Assembly (NCBI GenBank): GCA_023441905.1
Contig: JAEZNC010000016.1
Coordinates: 1-8,104, forward strand
DNA from: Bacillota bacterium
GTDB taxonomy: Bacteria; Bacillota; Clostridia; Christensenellales; SZUA-584
Direction: 5' to 3'
Length of the DNA: 8,104 nucleotides
Shown here: positions 1 to 7,026 of the stretch, piece after piece
Layout of the letters: the number at the start of each line of letters is the position of its first letter
Position numbering within the stretch: the first letter of the stretch is position 1
Program-made: the position numbers and the translations under genes
Notes under the pieces: model-generated
Told to the model about the DNA's origin: nothing
Databases searched by the model: none
What the model saw: only the letters and a program-made list of their open reading frames with translations

Positions 1-712
1 GTGTGTATACGTTGACGCCCTTGCCCTTTGTCTGTTCGAGCAAAAGATACAAATCGTGCAGGTCATGGCCCGATATCACGATAAACGGCCCCTTTTCAAC
101 CGACAGCGGCACTTTGACGGGCACCGGCGTGCCGTAAACCTGTGTGTTCGCTTTGTCAAGCAGCTCCATGCATGTGAGGTTGACATTTCCCACCTTCATC
201 ACCACGGGCAGCAGCGTTTCCATCGTCGCGCTGTCGTCACCGACCGCACTCAAGCCCTCAAAAAAGAAACGGTTGACGTCGTCCTTCTCGTAGCCCAGCG
301 CCGCCGCATGGTACGCGTACGCTGCGACGCCGCGCAGCCCGAGCAGTATCAGCGATTTTAATGAGCGCACATCTTCGTTCTCGCCCCATAGCGTGAGCGG
401 CTCGTTCGTGAGGCTCTTGAAGCGGCCGCCCGCGAGCGTGGCTTCAAGGTTCGCCTCGTCAATCAGCTCCTTGATATCGTCGGCATCAAAATTCACGTTC
501 GTGATCGTGGCAAACAGCCCGTCAATCATCACGCGCACCGCCTGCTCCGACGGATTCCCTTTGACTGCGCCCGCAAGGTTAATCAATGCACCCGTCAGCG
601 CGTCCTGCAAATTCGCAATATCCGCCGGCTTACCGCAAACGCCCGCAGGGCCCGTGCAGCCTGTGCCTTTTGCCGTCTGTTCACACTGAAAACAAAACAT
701 TTCACTTGCCAT
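1..712 (-). CDS. hcp: Hydroxylamine reductase / hybrid-cluster protein Hcp, N-terminal 237 codons (partial)
   Basis: This is the N-terminal part of an Hcp-type hybrid-cluster protein, a cytoplasmic Fe-S enzyme of anaerobes described as a hydroxylamine reductase and more recently as an NO reductase/S-nitrosylase. The frame is open from 712 to the window edge and carries the N-terminal FeS motif with Cys7, Cys10, Cys19 and Cys26 (MFCFQCEQTAKGTGC..GVCGK), the Hcp-typical ELLDKANTQVYGTPVPVKV stretch, and SGHD near His216, which corresponds to the conserved histidine ligand of the hybrid cluster. The remaining cluster ligands lie beyond position 1. The family is normally about 530-560 residues, so roughly half is visible. 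ATG at 712 is chosen because a GGAGGG site (721-727) sits 8 nt upstream; the next Met, at 700, would be 20 nt away. It is monocistronic at this end, with the MCP terminator upstream. The cysteine spacing x2-x8-x6 is close to, but not identical with, the x2-x7/8-x5 of class I proteins. Identification is firm; class assignment is inference. Confidence 0.95.
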   Translation of the reverse strand, partial: MASEMFCFQCEQTAKGTGCTGPAGVCGKPADIANLQDALTGALINLAGAVKGNPSEQAVRVMIDGLFATITNVNFDADDIKELIDEANLEATLAGGRFKSLTNEPLTLWGENEDVRSLKSLILLGLRGVAAYAYHAAALGYEKDDVNRFFFEGLSAVGDDSATMETLLPVVMKVGNVNLTCMELLDKANTQVYGTPVPVKVPLSVEKGPFIVISGHDLHDLYLLLEQTKGKGVNVYT

Positions 713-759
713 ATCTTAATTCCCTCCATAAATAAATTCGAATCCTGTTGACATCAACG

Positions 760-765
760 AGCATA
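760..765 (-). promoter_or_regulatory. Candidate -10 element of the hcp promoter
   Basis: TATGCT on the minus strand matches four of six bases of the sigma-A -10 consensus. It predicts a start near 753, about 41 nt upstream of the hcp ATG. No good -35 box stands 17 nt upstream; instead the 785-804 palindrome covers that place, as in an activator-dependent promoter. The element is weak on its own and is supported mainly by its spacing to the palindrome. Confidence 0.45.
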
Positions 766-784
766 ACGCAAATCACCGGGTCCG

Positions 785-804
785 TATGTTGCAAATGCAA
801 CATA
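785..804 (-). promoter_or_regulatory. Perfect palindrome with Crp/Fnr geometry, likely operator of hcp
   Basis: The sequence is TATGTTGC-AAAT-GCAACATA: two perfect 8-bp arms around a 4-nt spacer. The inner core GTTGC-N4-GCAAC has the same 5-4-5 layout as Crp/Fnr-family sites (for example TTGAT-N4-ATCAA). It lies between the MCP terminator and hcp, so it can only serve hcp on the minus strand. Its centre, 794.5, falls at -41.5 from the start predicted by the 760-765 element, the class II activator position. In anaerobes hcp is commonly controlled by the Crp/Fnr-family regulator HcpR; assigning HcpR here is inference. Confidence 0.65.
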
Positions 805-845
805 TCGAATCTCAAATCAATATGTGCTACGGCAAAGGCAGACGC

Positions 846-878
846 AAGAAAAGCGCACTGCTAAACAATACAGTGCGC
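846..878 (-). terminator. Intrinsic terminator of the MCP gene
   Basis: On the minus strand GCGCACTG (878-871) and CAGTGCGC (860-853) form a perfect 8-bp, GC-rich stem with a 10-nt loop, followed at once by TTTTCTT. It lies about 40 nt past the MCP stop codon. In the plus direction the tail is only CCTTCTT, and no plus-strand gene ends here. Confidence 0.85.
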
Positions 879-916
879 CTTCTTAATTTGCTGTATGAAT
901 TTATACTTTCAGACGA

Positions 917-3334
917 TCAATACTTGCCGAAATCGTCATCCCCAAGCGAAATGCTGCGGTGATTCCCGTCTGCGTCCCCCAGGCTTTTCGTTTCAATGCT
1001 GCGCATCGCCTCCTCATCGTGTTCGCGCACGAGCTCTGTCAGCACCACAGACTGGCTCGAGAGTTCCTCGCTGGCCGCGGCGCTTTCTTCCGCCGTCGCA
1101 GTGATGTTCTGTATCACAATGGCCACCTGCTCGATGCCTCTTTCCACCTGCGAAATGCCGAGTGACTGCTGCTTGGATGCCGCCGCAACCTCATCCATAA
1201 GCGCGGCCGATTCCTCAATGCCTTTGACCACAACGTCCAGCGTCTGCGCGGTATCCGCCGCCACCTTCGTCCCCTGTGCCACCGTACCGAGAGATGTTTC
1301 AATCAGCTGGGCCGTTTCTTTAGCCGCGGTAGCGCTTCTCGCGGCGAGGCTGCGCACTTCTTCGGCCACCACAGCAAACCCCTTGCCGTGCACACCCGCA
1401 CGTGCCGCTTCCACAGCTGCGTTAAGCGCGAGAATGTTGGTCTGGAACGCGATATCGTCAATCGCTTTGATTATCTTTGAAATATTCGCGGATGCGGCCG
1501 ATATCTCGTTCATGGCCTCAAGCATTTGCCCCATCTTCTGATCGATCACCTTCGTGCCGCCGCGTGTCGCATCGGCCACGGCGCTTGCTTTTTCCGAATT
1601 CTGCGCATTAACCTGTGTCTGCTGGGCAATCTCTGTGATTGACGACGAAAGCTCCTGTATTGCGGCAGCCTGCTCCGTTGCGCCCTGAGAGAGCACCTGG
1701 CTGCCTTCGGACACCTGTCTTGCCCCCGATTCCACAAGGCCCGCCGCGTCTTCTATCTTCGTGAGCAGCACATTTAATGCTTCATTCTGCCGCTCTGATT
1801 CTCTCTGTGCCTTTTTGATCGCGGTCAGATCGGTGATGGCTTCAAGCGCGCCCACCACTTCCCCGTTCTTAATGATGGGAATACCCATGTAGCGGATTTC
1901 AAGAACCGTACCGCTCTCCAAATGCGCCGTGGTCTCCCCAACCTCCTGTTGGCCGCTGTTCATGGCTTTCAGGCACACACAACGTCCGCTCTGACAATCG
2001 TCCGTCCGGAACAAGTCGTGGCATTTGCGGCCCAAAAGCTCCTGCTGTGTGCTCTCAAGCAATGACGCCCCGTTCTCATTGATATAGCACATCGTAAATT
2101 CCCTATCCAGCACAAGCACGGGCAACGGCAGTTTGTCCATATAATTTACAAGTGTATTCACCGTTTTGTTGTAGCCTTGTATCAGCGTTTTGTAATCGCC
2201 GCTGTAAGAGCTCTCATCCGTGCGTTCAAGCAGATGACCCTCTGCGATTCTGCCTTCTTGCGACGCGATATCTGCAATCAGGCCGCTGATTTTCTCAACC
2301 ACCTGAAGAAAGGCGTCTCCGAGTATACCGATTTCGTCCTTACGCTTTTGCAAATCGATTTTCACATCCAGCTTGCCTTCGGCCAGCGCGCGCGATGCGT
2401 CCACCAGCGCCAGCATTGGCTTTCTGATGCTGCGGCGCACAAATAGTGAGAGAACCAGCACACTGACTGCAATCACGGCGATGCAGCCTATGCCCGCAAA
2501 AAGCGCCGTTTGGAGAACCGCCGCTTCCGCTTTATCCAAAGACATGGCTCCAGCTATCGAGCCGATGATTTTGCCATCCGTGTTCATCATCGGCATATAT
2601 GCGGCAATATACGGTCTGCCGAACAGCGTGATATCATCCGAATAAATTTGGCCGTTTTGAAGAACCGCGGCCTGAACCTTTGGGTCCATCTCCGTCCCGA
2701 CAGCCGCCGAACCATTTTCATGAATCGTGGTCACCAGCCGTTTGGAATCGGAAAATATAGAAAACTCCATGCCGTAGTTTGCTTTATAGTCCTCGAGAAT
2801 TGTCAGTTTTTCATACGTGAACCCAACAATGACAGAGCCGATCACTATGCCATGATCAATAATCGGCGCACCGGCGCGGCTGGACAGACTCACAAGCTCC
2901 CCCTCTTCCAGGGTTGATGAGACCTCGCCTTTTAATGCATGCTGCACGTTTGTCTGGTCACTGATATTGTCGCCTTTTTCATCGGGCTTATGCTGCCGGA
3001 TAATCACGTTGCCTTTTGCGTCGGTCACACTGATGGTACTGAGACCCAAAATGCTGTTTAGATCGTCAAGTGTCGACTGAAGTGAAGAAAAATTGTTGTA
3101 TCTAACTCCTTCAATCACATTTTGATTCTGCCCGAGCAAAGTGGCATATTCCTCTGCCCTGTCCGCAAGTTTTCCGACCTCGTTGTTAAGGTCGTTGACA
3201 TTCGATACCACGCTTTGCTTGGTGTTCTCATTCTGAAAAGCCGCGTCTTCAGCCATCACCAGAAACGTGACAGAGAACACAGACAACACGACAATGCCCA
3301 CAACAAAAGCCAATATCTTTCCGCTTAGTTTCAT
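917..3334 (-). CDS. Methyl-accepting chemotaxis protein, double-Cache / tandem HAMP / Cys-rich PAS
   Basis: An 805-residue transmembrane chemoreceptor. Order: short N-terminus and TM1 (about 8-27); extracytoplasmic region 28-272 with two Cache-like folds (first around GDNISDQTNVQHALKGE, second around GRPYIAAYMPMMNTDGKIIGS); TM2 (about 275-298); HAMP (299-352) and a second HAMP-like unit (353-398, SGDYKTLIQGYNKTVNTLV); a PAS domain (about 400-505) with Cys416, 438, 447, 452 and 454; then the signalling domain with the conserved tip DDIAFQTNILALNAAVEAAR (about 626-645) and GKGFAVVAEEVRSLA. Likely methylation helices lie near 551-573 and 743-762. The ligand cannot be inferred, and no C-terminal NWETF-type CheR tether is seen; the tail is acidic. 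ATG at 3334 is chosen over an upstream in-frame ATG at 3409 because of its Shine-Dalgarno site and immediate Lys/TM1; the 25-codon extension would run through a terminator-like hairpin. It has its own predicted promoter and terminator and lies downstream of a c-di-GMP enzyme, fitting a motility role. Confidence 0.96.
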   Translation of the reverse strand: MKLSGKILAFVVGIVVLSVFSVTFLVMAEDAAFQNENTKQSVVSNVNDLNNEVGKLADRAEEYATLLGQNQNVIEGVRYNNFSSLQSTLDDLNSILGLSTISVTDAKGNVIIRQHKPDEKGDNISDQTNVQHALKGEVSSTLEEGELVSLSSRAGAPIIDHGIVIGSVIVGFTYEKLTILEDYKANYGMEFSIFSDSKRLVTTIHENGSAAVGTEMDPKVQAAVLQNGQIYSDDITLFGRPYIAAYMPMMNTDGKIIGSIAGAMSLDKAEAAVLQTALFAGIGCIAVIAVSVLVLSLFVRRSIRKPMLALVDASRALAEGKLDVKIDLQKRKDEIGILGDAFLQVVEKISGLIADIASQEGRIAEGHLLERTDESSYSGDYKTLIQGYNKTVNTLVNYMDKLPLPVLVLDREFTMCYINENGASLLESTQQELLGRKCHDLFRTDDCQSGRCVCLKAMNSGQQEVGETTAHLESGTVLEIRYMGIPIIKNGEVVGALEAITDLTAIKKAQRESERQNEALNVLLTKIEDAAGLVESGARQVSEGSQVLSQGATEQAAAIQELSSSITEIAQQTQVNAQNSEKASAVADATRGGTKVIDQKMGQMLEAMNEISAASANISKIIKAIDDIAFQTNILALNAAVEAARAGVHGKGFAVVAEEVRSLAARSATAAKETAQLIETSLGTVAQGTKVAADTAQTLDVVVKGIEESAALMDEVAAASKQQSLGISQVERGIEQVAIVIQNITATAEESAAASEELSSQSVVLTELVREHDEEAMRSIETKSLGDADGNHRSISLGDDDFGKY

Positions 3335-3342
3335 TTTTATAG

Positions 3343-3348
3343 CCCTCT
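3343..3348 (-). promoter_or_regulatory. Ribosome binding site that fixes the MCP start
   Basis: AGAGGG stands 8 nt before the ATG at 3334. It supports the 805-residue form beginning MKLSGKIL rather than the 830-residue reading from 3409. Confidence 0.8.
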
Positions 3349-3370
3349 CATAATCAAAAATATTTATAAG

Positions 3371-3419
3371 AAAAACCCGATAAGTTTCGGCTGAGCCGCC
3401 TGCAGACATCGGGTCTTTT
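3371..3419 (-). terminator. Terminator-like hairpin in the MCP leader (possible attenuator)
   Basis: On the minus strand ACCCGAT (3414-3408) pairs with ATCGGGT (3381-3375). The stem extends through flanking AAAA/TTTT with one bulged base, and an inner CGGC-TCA-GCCG stem sits in the loop. The 3' side runs into TTTTTCTT. It ends about 22 nt before the MCP ribosome binding site, and there is little room for a full promoter after it, so transcripts for the MCP probably have to pass through it. That is the layout of transcription attenuation. It could instead be a second terminator for the upstream gene, with a weak promoter using TATAAA downstream of the hairpin. Confidence 0.6.
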
Positions 3420-3490
3420 CATTACAATCCGGTAACCTTGGATATTGCTCTGCTTCACTTTACGCGTTATATAATCTCTATTTCCCAATC

Positions 3491-3519
3491 TATATATCAG
3501 CAGATATGAGGGTATCCAA
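3491..3519 (-). promoter_or_regulatory. Candidate sigma-A promoter of the MCP gene
   Basis: TTGGAT (3519-3514), exactly 17 nt, then TATATA (3496-3491) preceded by TGA, giving an extended -10. The predicted start is near 3484, leaving a leader of about 150 nt that contains the 3371-3419 hairpin. The -35 matches only three of six bases, so the extended -10 carries the call. The region is AT-rich, so chance matches are likely. Confidence 0.4.
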
Positions 3520-3550
3520 ACATGAAAATCTAAAATTTTTAGGCAGATAT

Positions 3551-3624
3551 AAAAAAAGTAAAAAACCAGATCGTGATATGGGATGCACAAACTAAGATAG
3601 ATTCTTCTTTATCACGCGGTTTTT
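3551..3624 (-). terminator. Probable terminator of the c-di-GMP enzyme gene
   Basis: The minus strand can form AAAAACC/GGTTTTT (3624-3618 with 3567-3561) and CGTGATA/TATCACG (3616-3610 with 3578-3572, read as complements), separated by a small internal loop, with a loop of about 31 nt. It is followed by TTACTTTTTTT. It starts about 30 nt past the TAG stop at 3655-3657. The long loop and AT-rich lower stem make it less certain than the MCP terminator. Confidence 0.55.
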
Positions 3625-3654
3625 CTGTTAATTTTCAATAAACTATTAGTGCGG

Positions 3655-6600
3655 CTAGCTGATCTTTAACAGCGCTTCCACCACAGCCGGGTCAAATTGT
3701 GTCCCGCTTAAATCCGAAATCTCCTCAAGCGCCTGTTTATTTGTCTTTCTCTGGCGGTATGGCCTTTCGTTCGTCATGGCTTCATACGCATCCGCCACCG
3801 CAAGTATACGTGCCATCATCGGAATGCTGCCGCCTTTGAGGCCGTTTGGATAGCCTGTGCCGTCATAACGCTCGTGATGGGCCAATACAGTTTTGGCGAT
3901 GTAAGCCATTTCTGTGGACGCGGAGAGTATGCGGAACCCCACCTCGGGATGACGCTTCATGTCCACCCATTCCTCATCGGTCAGCAAGTCCGGCTTGTTG
4001 AAAAGCACAGGATTGATTGCAATTTTTCCGATATCGTGCATGCGCCCAACCAGGTTCATTTCTTCGATTTCCCGTTCCGAGAACCCCATCGTTCTGGCAA
4101 TTTTCACGCAGATCTGGCTGACATGGCGGCAGTGCAGCCGTTCGCGCTCGTATTTTTCATGCAGCGTCTGCAAGATAGTGTTGATAGAGCTAAAGCGCAT
4201 TCTCGGGCTCTCCGAGCTCTTATTGCGGTACATAAAGGCCTCAGCCTTATTGAGTATCACTTTAAGGCTTTCTTCAGGGCGCTTCTTCGTGCCCCAGCCC
4301 ACCGAAATAGAACCATCTATTGCAGACACGCTGTTTTTGGACGACAGTATTTTAATTTCTGCGCAAACTTTCTGTGCCGTGGTTTCATCCGCACCGGGCA
4401 TCAGTATCAAAAATTCGTCACCGCCCGACCTGATCACAATATCTTTTGGTCGGCACGCCTTTTGCAGCACCGCAGCCATGCGCATCAGCAGATTGTCGCC
4501 CGCCATATGCCCGAACGCATCGTTGGCCAGCTTCAAACCGTTCACGTCGCAGTTGATCACCGACAGCGGCAGATTCTGTTCGGTATCAATCTTTTTCAGA
4601 ATTTGCTCATAATAACGTCTGTTGTAAACGCCCGTGAGCGCATCGTGATAAACAAGGTAATCAATGCGCTTTTGCTTTTTCTTCTCCTCGGTGATGTCGC
4701 GTATCACCGTCACCGTACCGATAATCTGGCCGTTTGAGTCTTTGATCGGGGAAACCGTATAGGCAATAGACACAGTCTTCGCGTCCCGGCATACCAGTTC
4801 AACGCCGCGCGAGTGTGACACGGTTTTTCCCGTCGCCAGCGTTTTATCAATCAGGCCGGGCCTTAAGCTGTCACCTCTGTCAACTGTCTTCACCACGTCT
4901 TCAAACAGCAGCCCCTGCACTTTGCTGCGCTCAAATCCCGAAAGCTGTTCAAATACCTTGTTCACGGCGGTGATGCAGCCCGTATTGTCTGTCACCACCA
5001 CGCCCTCGCCCATCGACTGAAGCGTTATGCTCAGCAGCTCTTTTTCAGCTTTCAGCGCAGCTTTTGCGTTTTCGTTATCGGTGACATCCCTGTTGATCAT
5101 AATCGCCGCCTGCAGCTGCCCGTTATCATCGGTGACAGGGGCCGTGCTGTTGATAATGATCCGTCTCCCGCCCCCCAGCGTCTCTATCTCGAGCATCTCC
5201 TCATGGACGGTCTCTCCCTTGTTCAGCGTTTTGGAAAGCGCCCATTCGTCTCGTTTGAGCCTCTTTCCCGTGGGATAGTGAAAGATCTTCGTCACCGTGT
5301 CTGCGCTTTGCAGCTTGCCTTCCCAAATGCGCTCACCGGCAGGATTGGCTCTCACAATGCGCCCTTCTTTATCGGCCACCCATAGGCCCACAGGCAACAG
5401 ATCAAATATCTTATTCAGCTGTCTCTCGCTGGCTTCGAGCGCCTGCTCAATGTGCTTTCGTTCTGTGATATCCCATATCGAGCCCACCATTCGTACAGGG
5501 GCTCCCGATTCGCCTTTCACCACCATGCCCGTTTTTCTGACATGTTTGACTGTCCCGTCTGCACACACCACGCGGTATTCGAGCGTGCAGCCGCTTTTTG
5601 AATCAGCCGTCTGATGAAATGTTTCAATCACGCTCTTGTCATCGGGATGAACAAGGGAATCCCAAGGCTTGTATGTCCCGCCGAGCGATTCATCCTCGAG
5701 TGAGAAAATCTTTTTAGCCGTCTCATCCAGATAGATCGTGTCGCTTTCATAATCGTATTCCCAAAAACCAACGCTGCTCGCGGCGGAGGCCATGTTCAGG
5801 CGCTGAACCGTCAGCTCGTGAGCTTGTTTGGCCAGCGTCAGTTCATCGATATGGCGCTTGAGGCTCTGTATCAGGGCCGATCTTTCAATTGTGGCCGCCA
5901 TCAGATCTGCGAAAACCTTAATCACAGACGTTTCTGACGCATTGAGCTCGCCGGAGAGAATCACAAACACGCCAAACATTGAGCCGCTCACAATCAGCGG
6001 TGCCGCAATGCCCTTTGGCTGACACCTGAGCCCAGCCGCCTCAATCGCCTCAGGCAGCAAATCAAAATCATCGATATATATCGCGCTCTTTTGCCGGGCG
6101 GCCTGCAGAAACGCGCCGCTCAGCACAAGGCAAGATTCCTCACAATAAACGCGCGGCGCGTCTGCCACGCTTAAATAGGTTTTATGAATGGCCAAATCGC
6201 TGCCCGTCAGAAGCAGCATACATTCAAAGCCGTTTTGTTTAAGCACGCGCGCAGCCGCATCAAACAGCTTCGCCGTGTCATAAGCGCCCGCCATCTCGTT
6301 GGCCGCAATGCTCAGCGTGTTTTGCAGCATCTGGGTATGCATGTTTGGGGTCATATCCGAAAAGATAATACCAAAGCGGTTCTCACCCCAGGGCGTTATG
6401 GACAGCCACATATGCCGCCCAAGCTCCGGGATATAGCGCTCAAGCTGACGGGGTTTGCCGCTCGAAACAACTTGAGCCACATCATCAAGCAGCGGCACTT
6501 TGCCTTTATACAGATGGCTTGCAAGCCTGCCCGCCACCTGTTTACGCTTGAGTCGCAGAATCTTTTCGCAGCTTGTGTTGATATCTTCGACAATGTAGTC

Positions 6601-7005
6601 AACGGGAGCTCCGTCCTTGAAAATCAACCGGTGAAAAGCCATACCTTCCTGCATATGATTGATCAGCATGGAAAACTGGTGGTCATCTGTGTCCGTATTT
6701 TGCGCAGCGCGGCTGCCGCTGCTTTCAAAAATCATCCGGTAACCGTCACAGCCGCCCGAGAGAACAGCCTTTATCGGCCGGCCCGCTTCCCGCCATATGC
6801 ACTCAACGGGCTGCAACGCCAAATGGCGGGTAAAGACATCGTCTCCCCGCGTGTCAAAAAGCATATCAAAATGTGTACCTGCCGGAACCTTTGCCATGCT
6901 GAATTCTTTTAGAAATGCGAAGCTGCAATCCAGGATCGTCTTGTCGGGACCGATAGCAAGCACAATACCGCTGCTTAAAATTGAGTATAATTCCGATTCA
7001 ATCAA
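3655..7005 (-). CDS. Multi-PAS/GAF GGDEF and HD-GYP bifunctional c-di-GMP enzyme
   Basis: A 1116-residue soluble protein with no membrane segment. Order: degenerate PAS-like start (1-95), PAS (about 110-220), GAF (about 230-378), short coiled linker, PAS (about 400-517, with VHPDD and VGSIWDITERK), PAS (about 525-645), PAS (about 655-775, ending VIRDITEEKKK), GGDEF (about 780-930), HD-GYP (about 940-1116). The GGDEF site is intact (GGDEF 861-865; CDVNGLKLANDAFGH 819-833), and an inhibitory I-site RPKD (852-855) stands five residues before it. The HD-GYP site is also intact: HD at 990-991, HHE at 1043-1045, DGTGYP at 1048-1053. It should therefore both make c-di-GMP from GTP and hydrolyse it, with the sensors setting the balance; which activity dominates cannot be read from sequence. 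The start is TTG at 7005, chosen for its ideal ribosome site. A sigma-28-like promoter upstream and a chemoreceptor gene downstream suggest control of motility. Confidence 0.95.
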   Translation of the reverse strand: MIESELYSILSSGIVLAIGPDKTILDCSFAFLKEFSMAKVPAGTHFDMLFDTRGDDVFTRHLALQPVECIWREAGRPIKAVLSGGCDGYRMIFESSGSRAAQNTDTDDHQFSMLINHMQEGMAFHRLIFKDGAPVDYIVEDINTSCEKILRLKRKQVAGRLASHLYKGKVPLLDDVAQVVSSGKPRQLERYIPELGRHMWLSITPWGENRFGIIFSDMTPNMHTQMLQNTLSIAANEMAGAYDTAKLFDAAARVLKQNGFECMLLLTGSDLAIHKTYLSVADAPRVYCEESCLVLSGAFLQAARQKSAIYIDDFDLLPEAIEAAGLRCQPKGIAAPLIVSGSMFGVFVILSGELNASETSVIKVFADLMAATIERSALIQSLKRHIDELTLAKQAHELTVQRLNMASAASSVGFWEYDYESDTIYLDETAKKIFSLEDESLGGTYKPWDSLVHPDDKSVIETFHQTADSKSGCTLEYRVVCADGTVKHVRKTGMVVKGESGAPVRMVGSIWDITERKHIEQALEASERQLNKIFDLLPVGLWVADKEGRIVRANPAGERIWEGKLQSADTVTKIFHYPTGKRLKRDEWALSKTLNKGETVHEEMLEIETLGGGRRIIINSTAPVTDDNGQLQAAIMINRDVTDNENAKAALKAEKELLSITLQSMGEGVVVTDNTGCITAVNKVFEQLSGFERSKVQGLLFEDVVKTVDRGDSLRPGLIDKTLATGKTVSHSRGVELVCRDAKTVSIAYTVSPIKDSNGQIIGTVTVIRDITEEKKKQKRIDYLVYHDALTGVYNRRYYEQILKKIDTEQNLPLSVINCDVNGLKLANDAFGHMAGDNLLMRMAAVLQKACRPKDIVIRSGGDEFLILMPGADETTAQKVCAEIKILSSKNSVSAIDGSISVGWGTKKRPEESLKVILNKAEAFMYRNKSSESPRMRFSSINTILQTLHEKYERERLHCRHVSQICVKIARTMGFSEREIEEMNLVGRMHDIGKIAINPVLFNKPDLLTDEEWVDMKRHPEVGFRILSASTEMAYIAKTVLAHHERYDGTGYPNGLKGGSIPMMARILAVADAYEAMTNERPYRQRKTNKQALEEISDLSGTQFDPAVVEALLKIS

Positions 7006-7012
7006 TCCGGTG

Positions 7013-7018
7013 CTCCTT
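7013..7018 (-). promoter_or_regulatory. Ribosome binding site selecting a TTG start
   Basis: AAGGAG with 7 nt to the TTG at 7005. No ATG or GTG at comparable distance is in frame, so the strong site supports the rarer TTG codon as the true start, which usually lowers initiation. Confidence 0.8.
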
Positions 7019-7026
7019 ATACCCCG

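Larger units (their letters stand above)
3335..3654 (-). other. Non-coding gap holding terminator, promoter and structured leader
   Basis: This 320-nt AT-rich gap contains no convincing gene. In the direction of transcription it holds the probable terminator of the c-di-GMP enzyme gene (3551-3624), a promoter candidate (3491-3519), about 70 nt of leader with a small hairpin (CAATATCC and GGATTG arms around AAGGTTACC), the terminator-like hairpin (3371-3419), an AT-rich linker and the MCP ribosome binding site. A 78-codon minus-strand frame (3354-3590) crosses these signals and has no protein-like character. I compared the leader with c-di-GMP-I and c-di-GMP-II aptamers from memory and saw neither conserved core. 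Confidence 0.6.

Noticed and set aside
56..689. Plus-strand frames 56-361 and 393-689
   Set aside because: They are antisense to the clear hcp coding frame, which is open across the whole stretch.
996..1541. 181-codon plus-strand frame opposite the MCP signalling domain
   Set aside because: It is low-complexity Ala/Ser/Cys-rich translation, a mirror of the Ala-rich coiled coil on the other strand.
3335..3409. 25-codon N-terminal extension of the MCP from the ATG at 3409
   Set aside because: It runs through the terminator-like hairpin, has no good ribosome site, and the downstream ATG at 3334 has one plus a typical MKLSGK-TM1 start.
3360..3490. c-di-GMP-I (GEMM) or c-di-GMP-II riboswitch in the MCP leader
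   Set aside because: A short AGAGCAA resembles part of the GEMM core, but the obligatory GACGCAAAGCC-like segment and the tetraloop-receptor stem are missing; the class II core is absent too.
3354..3590. 78-codon minus-strand frame in the gap before the MCP
   Set aside because: It crosses the candidate promoter and both hairpins, has no family resemblance, and is rich in aromatic and basic residues as expected from AT-rich non-coding DNA.
3874..4737. Long plus-strand open frames (3874-4737 and 3959-4612) opposite the GGDEF/HD-GYP region
   Set aside because: They lie wholly antisense to a gene with intact catalytic motifs; their translations are rich in His, Arg and Ser and show no domain pattern.
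6184..6912. 242-codon plus-strand open frame opposite the N-terminal part of the c-di-GMP enzyme
   Set aside because: It is an antisense shadow of the PAS/GAF region, with no ribosome site and no recognisable protein features.
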